From Desulfovibrio sp. (GTDB lineage: Bacteria; Desulfobacterota; Desulfovibrionia; Desulfovibrionales; Desulfovibrionaceae): a DNA stretch of 9,282 nt. Below are positions 5,742 to 9,282 of this stretch, piece by piece. The notes beneath the pieces are model-generated. The model did not search any database. It was not told the origin of the DNA and worked only from the letters and a program-made list of their open reading frames with translations. Position numbers and translations under genes: made by a program. Each line of letters starts with the position of its first letter. The first letter of the stretch is position 1. The stretch spans positions 3,505 through 12,786 of the forward strand of contig NZ_JAHZAA010000041.1 of NCBI RefSeq assembly GCF_019424165.1, in the 5' to 3' direction.

Positions 5742-7169
5742 ATGTTTATAAAAAAATGCCTTTCGGGCCTGCTTGCAGTGACTTTTGTCGTTGCCGCGCA
5801 GCTCGCCCAGGCAGGAAACCTGCCGGACTTCAGCGAGCTGGCAGCCAAAAGCGGCCCCGCTGTCGTCAACATCAATACTGAAAAAATGGCTGCCGGCGGT
5901 GGCTCTGAAGAATTTTTTGGCGAAATGTTCCGTAATATGCCCCCCGGATTTGAAAAATTTTTTGACCAGTTCGGCGGCAAGCGGGATGGCAAGCGCCCCC
6001 AATCCAGACAAAAATCTCTCGGCTCCGGTTTTTTGGTGTCGACGGATGGCTTTATCGTCACCAATAACCATGTGGTGGCCGATGCCGATGTTATTCGCGT
6101 AACACTGGATCAGGAAAACGGCAAAAGCGAATCTTTCACGGCGACTCTTATCGGCGCTGACGAAGAAACTGACCTGGCTTTGCTGAAAGTGGAAACCAAA
6201 AAAAATCTGCCTTTCCTGGCTTTTGGTAATTCCGACGAGCTCAAAGTGGGCGAATGGCTGCTGGCCATCGGCAACCCTTTTGGCCTGGACCACACAGTGA
6301 CTGCGGGTATTTTGTCGGCCAAAAATCGCAACATTCACGCCGGTCCCTTTGACAATTTTCTTCAGACCGATGCTTCCATCAACCCCGGTAACAGCGGTGG
6401 ACCTTTGCTGAACATGCAGGGGCAGGTAGTAGGGATCAATACAGCCATTATCGCCAGCGGGCAGGGCATTGGTTTCGCCATTCCCAGCAACATGGCTGCG
6501 AAGATCATTGATCAGATCAAAAGCGGTAAAAAGGTCAGCCGGGGCTGGATTGGCGTTACCATTCAGGATGTTGAAGAAAATACTGCAAAAGCTCTCGGCA
6601 TGAAGGACGCCAAGGGCGCGCTTGTTGGCAGCGTTATGGAAAATGAGCCTGCCGGCAAGGGCGGCATGAAGGACGGCGACATCATCCTGGCCGTGGACGG
6701 AAAGGATATTGACGACGCATCGGCCCTGCTGCGCGCCATTGCCGAAAAGACCCCTGGCAGTAAAGCAGTAATCAAGGTGTGGCGCGACGGTAAGGTTCTT
6801 GAGCTTACCGTTACCCTGGGCGAGCGCCAGTCAACTTCTCAGGCCTCTGCAGCCGGAAAGGGTGGCCCCAAGCAAAGCGAAGGTCTCCTCGGTATTGCTG
6901 TTCGCCCGCTCAATGATGCCGAACGCCGGGACATGAAAATTGATAAAAATGAAGGCCTGCTCATTGTGGATGTCACCCCCAACAAACCTGCGTCCGAAGC
7001 TGATTTGCGCCCCGGGGACGTAATCCTCAAGGCAAACCTCAAGCCTGTGAATACGTCAGAGGCATTGTCAAAAATTGTTAATGAAGAGGGTGTGAAGCGC
7101 GGAGCCATCATGCTGCAGATTTCGCGCCGCGGCGACGTGTATTTTCGCACAATTCCTTTGAGCAAATAA
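5742..7169 (+). CDS. Periplasmic serine endoprotease, DegP/HtrA family (Do type)
   Basis: A periplasmic quality-control protease and chaperone that degrades misfolded envelope proteins. The product is 475 residues, about the size of E. coli DegP. A signal peptide (1-24, core LLAVTFVVAAQ) ends AQA before Gly25. The trypsin-like domain has the full catalytic triad: His110 in TNNHVV, Asp144 in ETDLALLK and Ser218 in NPGNSGGPL. A flexible Gly/Phe-rich LA-type loop (about 50-85, containing FRNMPPGFEKFFDQFGG) precedes the histidine region. PDZ1 starts at GWIGV (about 268-356) and PDZ2 at LLGIAV (about 382-473); a low-complexity linker (Ser/Ala/Gly) joins them. Two PDZ domains point to DegP/DegQ (MucD-like) rather than single-PDZ DegS. 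I cannot separate DegP from DegQ here. AGGAG (5730-5734) precedes ATG 5742. No sigma-E-type promoter is visible directly upstream, since the gene lies 14 nt behind the S1-like gene. A terminator follows. Confidence 0.95.
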   Translation: MFIKKCLSGLLAVTFVVAAQLAQAGNLPDFSELAAKSGPAVVNINTEKMAAGGGSEEFFGEMFRNMPPGFEKFFDQFGGKRDGKRPQSRQKSLGSGFLVSTDGFIVTNNHVVADADVIRVTLDQENGKSESFTATLIGADEETDLALLKVETKKNLPFLAFGNSDELKVGEWLLAIGNPFGLDHTVTAGILSAKNRNIHAGPFDNFLQTDASINPGNSGGPLLNMQGQVVGINTAIIASGQGIGFAIPSNMAAKIIDQIKSGKKVSRGWIGVTIQDVEENTAKALGMKDAKGALVGSVMENEPAGKGGMKDGDIILAVDGKDIDDASALLRAIAEKTPGSKAVIKVWRDGKVLELTVTLGERQSTSQASAAGKGGPKQSEGLLGIAVRPLNDAERRDMKIDKNEGLLIVDVTPNKPASEADLRPGDVILKANLKPVNTSEALSKIVNEEGVKRGAIMLQISRRGDVYFRTIPLSK

Positions 7170-7203
7170 AAAGCCTCGCTGACTCTGAAAAAACAAAAAC
7201 TGC

Positions 7204-7233
7204 AAGGGCTGCTCCTATGGGGCAGCCCTTTTT
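7204..7233 (+). terminator. Rho-independent terminator after the htrA-type gene
   Basis: AAGGGCTGC (7204-7212) pairs with GCAGCCCTT (7222-7230). The apical part can extend through a T-G wobble and two C-G pairs to a TAT triloop. Five Ts (7229-7233) follow, part of them within the stem. It lies 34 nt after the stop codon and ends the S1-like/htrA unit. Confidence 0.9.
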
Positions 7234-7287
7234 GTATGAATTTAAAAGATAATCTGGTTTAAATGTCATGTTGCAGGCGTGACAATC

Positions 7288-7293
7288 CATAAT
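7288..7293 (+). promoter_or_regulatory. Possible -10 element upstream of pgm
   Basis: CATAAT matches the sigma-70 -10 consensus at five of six bases and would give a start site about 30 nt before the pgm ATG. No good -35 lies at 16-18 nt. An alternative pairing is TTGCAG (7271-7276) with TATCTT (7293-7298) at a 16-nt spacer, but both are weak matches. A promoter is expected here because a terminator precedes pgm, but the exact element is uncertain. Confidence 0.22.
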
Positions 7294-7329
7294 ATCTTAT
7301 GGTAATTAACGAGACAGTGGAGGTACATC

Positions 7330-8973
7330 ATGCCTGTTGTTCATGCCCGGGCCGGACAATTGCCCCTGCCTGAAGATCTTGAAAATATCCCGGCACTTGT
7401 CAGCGCCTATTTCACCGAGTATCCCAATCCCGCAATTCCTGCCCAGCGCGTGAGCTTCGGAACTTCGGGACATCGGGGGTCTTCGCTGCTTCATACTTTT
7501 AATGAAGAGCATATCTACGCCATTACACAGGCAGTATGCGACTATAGAAAGGCCAACGGCATTGATGGTCCCCTTTTTCTTGGTGGTGATACCCATGCTC
7601 TGTCTGAAGCGGCTTTTCGTTCCGCCCTTGAAGTTCTGGTAGCCAACGATGTGCATGTGCGTATTGCGCCCCAAGGTATCTACACAGCCACCCCCGCCAT
7701 ATCACATGCCATATTGCGCTGGAATGCCGGGCGCTCCAAAGGCTTGGCCGACGGTATAGTTATTACCCCTTCACATAACCCGCCGCGTGATGGCGGATTC
7801 AAGTATAATCCCCCCCACGGCGGGCCAGCAGAGACCGATGTTACCGACAGGATAGAAAAAGGGGCCAATATCTATCTTGAAAACGGTAATCGTGGAGTCC
7901 GCCTCACACACCTGCGGGCGGCGCTGTCCTCTTCGCTGGTGGAAGAATATGACTTTATCCGCGCTTATGTGGATGACCTGCCTAACGTTCTGGATGTAAA
8001 AGCCATCGCAGCCTCGGGCCTGCGGCTTGGCGTTGATCCGCTTGGAGGCGCGAGCCTGCAAATGTGGGAACCCATAGCTGACGCCTATGGGATTGAAATC
8101 ACGGTGGTGAACAAGGCAGTAGATCCCACATTCCGCTTTGTCCCCTTCGATAAGGACGGAAAAATCCGTATGGATTGCTCCTCGCCTTATGCCATGAATG
8201 GCCTTCTTGAAATGCGCAATCGTTTTGATCTGGCGGTTGCCTGCGATCCCGATTCAGATCGCCACGGCATTGTCACAGGGCAGGAGCTGATGAATCCCAA
8301 TCACTTTCTGTCTGTGGCTGCATGGTATCTGTTCCGTACGCGCCGCGCATGGTCATCTGCCAGCGGCATTGGCAAAACGTTGGTAACCAGCGCTCTTCTG
8401 GACAGAGTGGGGCAGGAGGTAAACCGCCCGGTGGTGGAAGTGCCTGTGGGATTCAAGTGGTTCGTACCTTATCTTTTGAACGGCCATTGCGGAATGGGGT
8501 GTGAAGAAAGCGCCGGGGCTTCATTCCTGTGCTTTGATGGCACCCCCTGGAGTACCGATAAGGATGGGCCTCTCATGTGCCTGCTGGCTGCGGAAATGTT
8601 GGCAGTTGAACAGTCCTCTCCCACAGATCTGTATGAAAAACTTACGGAACGCTTGGGCCGCCCGGTGTATCAGCGGCTGGATGCCCCTGCCGACGATCAG
8701 GTGCGTGCGAAGCTCAAGGCCCTAACGCCGGAAAGTGCCGATATCTCCAGCCTTGGCGGCTCGCCCGTTACAGAGATTATTACCAGAGCGCCTGGGAATG
8801 ATGCTCCTATTGGAGGTATTAAAATTTCCAGCGCAGACGGCTGGTTTGCTGTTCGCCCCTCAGGGACAGAGCCCATATGCAAAGTTTATACAGAAAGCTT
8901 TAAGGGAGAAGATCACCTTTGCGCCATACAAAAGGATGCCATGAACTTTCTGGAACGATTGCTGAAGGCCTGA
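7330..8973 (+). CDS. pgm: Phosphoglucomutase, alpha-D-glucose phosphate-specific
   Basis: Interconverts glucose 1-phosphate and glucose 6-phosphate in the cytoplasm, linking glycolysis to glycogen, UDP-glucose and surface polysaccharide synthesis. The 547-residue product is nearly the same length as E. coli Pgm (546) and resembles it throughout. Landmarks in order: FGTSGHRGS (43-51); the phosphoserine loop VITPSHNPPRDGG with catalytic Ser148; the Mg2+ loop DPDSDRHG with Asp306, Asp308 and Asp310; VEVPVGFKWF; the sugar-binding CEESAG with Glu392 and Glu393; and the phosphate-binding RPSGTE (509-514). All catalytic residues are present. Cys391 stands where E. coli has Gly before the Glu pair, a minor difference. 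ATG 7330 has TGGAGG (7318-7323) 6 nt upstream. Terminators on both sides suggest a single-gene transcript. The E. coli-type sequence favours glucose specificity over a dual phosphomannomutase role. Confidence 0.97.
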   Translation: MPVVHARAGQLPLPEDLENIPALVSAYFTEYPNPAIPAQRVSFGTSGHRGSSLLHTFNEEHIYAITQAVCDYRKANGIDGPLFLGGDTHALSEAAFRSALEVLVANDVHVRIAPQGIYTATPAISHAILRWNAGRSKGLADGIVITPSHNPPRDGGFKYNPPHGGPAETDVTDRIEKGANIYLENGNRGVRLTHLRAALSSSLVEEYDFIRAYVDDLPNVLDVKAIAASGLRLGVDPLGGASLQMWEPIADAYGIEITVVNKAVDPTFRFVPFDKDGKIRMDCSSPYAMNGLLEMRNRFDLAVACDPDSDRHGIVTGQELMNPNHFLSVAAWYLFRTRRAWSSASGIGKTLVTSALLDRVGQEVNRPVVEVPVGFKWFVPYLLNGHCGMGCEESAGASFLCFDGTPWSTDKDGPLMCLLAAEMLAVEQSSPTDLYEKLTERLGRPVYQRLDAPADDQVRAKLKALTPESADISSLGGSPVTEIITRAPGNDAPIGGIKISSADGWFAVRPSGTEPICKVYTESFKGEDHLCAIQKDAMNFLERLLKA

Positions 8974-9124
8974 ACCTGAAAACATAGGCTTGATTGCACA
9001 GCTATTTGGCATTTTGTGTTTTTACTGATGGGCCATTTAAAACTCTTTAAAATTTTTTCATTTTTCATCCAAGGGCATGTTCGCTACATGGTTAAAAAGT
9101 ACCAGTTTATGATGCTGTAATTTA

Positions 9125-9159
9125 AAAAAGCTCTCCTATTACATTAAGGAGAGCTTTTT
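9125..9159. terminator. Bidirectional rho-independent terminator between convergent genes
   Basis: AAAAAGCTCTCC (9125-9136) pairs perfectly with GGAGAGCTTTTT (9148-9159), and T9137-A9147 adds a pair. The A-tract on the left and T-tract on the right make it work on either strand. It is about 150 nt after the pgm stop and about 70 nt after the stop of the minus-strand gene at the edge, so it can serve both. Confidence 0.9.
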
Positions 9160-9228
9160 ATATAAATGGCATTGGGTGAAATATCTATAAAGTTTTACAT
9201 GATGTTGTTTTTACGCAGTCCGTTTTGA

Positions 9229-9282
9229 CTATTGAATAAAATATCCAACAGTGCGCCATACGCCATCTGCTTCTTTTTGCAG
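9229..9282 (-). CDS. 3' end of a convergent gene, DUF4019-like tail (partial)
   Basis: Read on the minus strand, the window edge is open and encodes LQKEADGVWRTVGYFIQ before a TAG at 9231-9229. The pattern of acidic residues, Gly, x-Trp-Arg-x-x-Gly-Tyr-Phe-Ile-x and then the end of the protein resembles the C-terminus of small secreted DUF4019-type proteins, where a final strand reads like DGxWxVxGYF. Only 17 residues are visible, so the family is a guess from memory and the gene body lies outside the window. The bidirectional terminator at 9125-9159 is correctly placed to end its transcript. Confidence 0.5.
   Translation of the reverse strand: MQKEADGVWRTVGYFIQ

Noticed and set aside
5694..6338. 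A 214-codon minus-strand open frame antisense to the htrA-type gene
   Set aside because: It spans the S1-like/htrA junction and the protease catalytic region on the opposite strand, with no motif or start signal.
7256..7275. Possible sigma-54 site using TTGCA at 7271-7275 upstream of pgm
   Set aside because: The GG element is not at the required 10-nt spacing from the GC.

Overview
The window is a compact, moderately GC-rich housekeeping segment from a Gram-negative bacterium. LolA, a periplasmic HtrA protease and Sec signal peptides imply a diderm envelope. The protein sequences and the efp-ftsK-lolA order look most like Desulfovibrionaceae (a Desulfovibrio-like sulfate reducer). That assignment is inferred from general resemblance, not from a search. 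There are no mobile elements, CRISPR arrays, rRNAs or tRNAs, and I found no convincing novel multi-gene system.

Left block (1-4050, all + strand). The 3' tail of an unidentified gene (1-93) precedes efp (elongation factor P). ftsK (four-TM, SpoIIIE-type DNA translocase) and lolA (periplasmic lipoprotein carrier) follow. Spacing is tight and the first convincing terminator comes after lolA (4020-4050), so these genes are probably one transcription unit. ftsK next to lolA is also the E. coli order. The main oddity is the ftsK start. No ATG, GTG or TTG lies in frame upstream of the first transmembrane helix, and the best-placed codon behind a Shine-Dalgarno sequence is ACG at 727. ftsK is also in the same reading frame as efp, separated only by the efp TAA and 8 codons.

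Middle block (4051-7233, + strand). A 207-nt AT-rich leader holds a possible 35-codon small ORF. It is followed by a five-S1-domain protein related to ribosomal protein S1 and, 14 nt later, a DegP/HtrA-type periplasmic serine protease with two PDZ domains. A clear terminator follows at 7204-7233.

Right block (7234-9282). A monocistronic pgm (alpha-D-glucose phosphate-specific phosphoglucomutase) is followed by about 255 nt of AT-rich DNA with a strong bidirectional terminator (9125-9159). At the window edge is the last 17 codons of a convergent minus-strand gene whose tail resembles DUF4019-type proteins.

Functionally the genes cover translation (EF-P, S1-like), chromosome segregation and division (FtsK), envelope biogenesis and quality control (LolA, HtrA) and central sugar-phosphate metabolism (Pgm).
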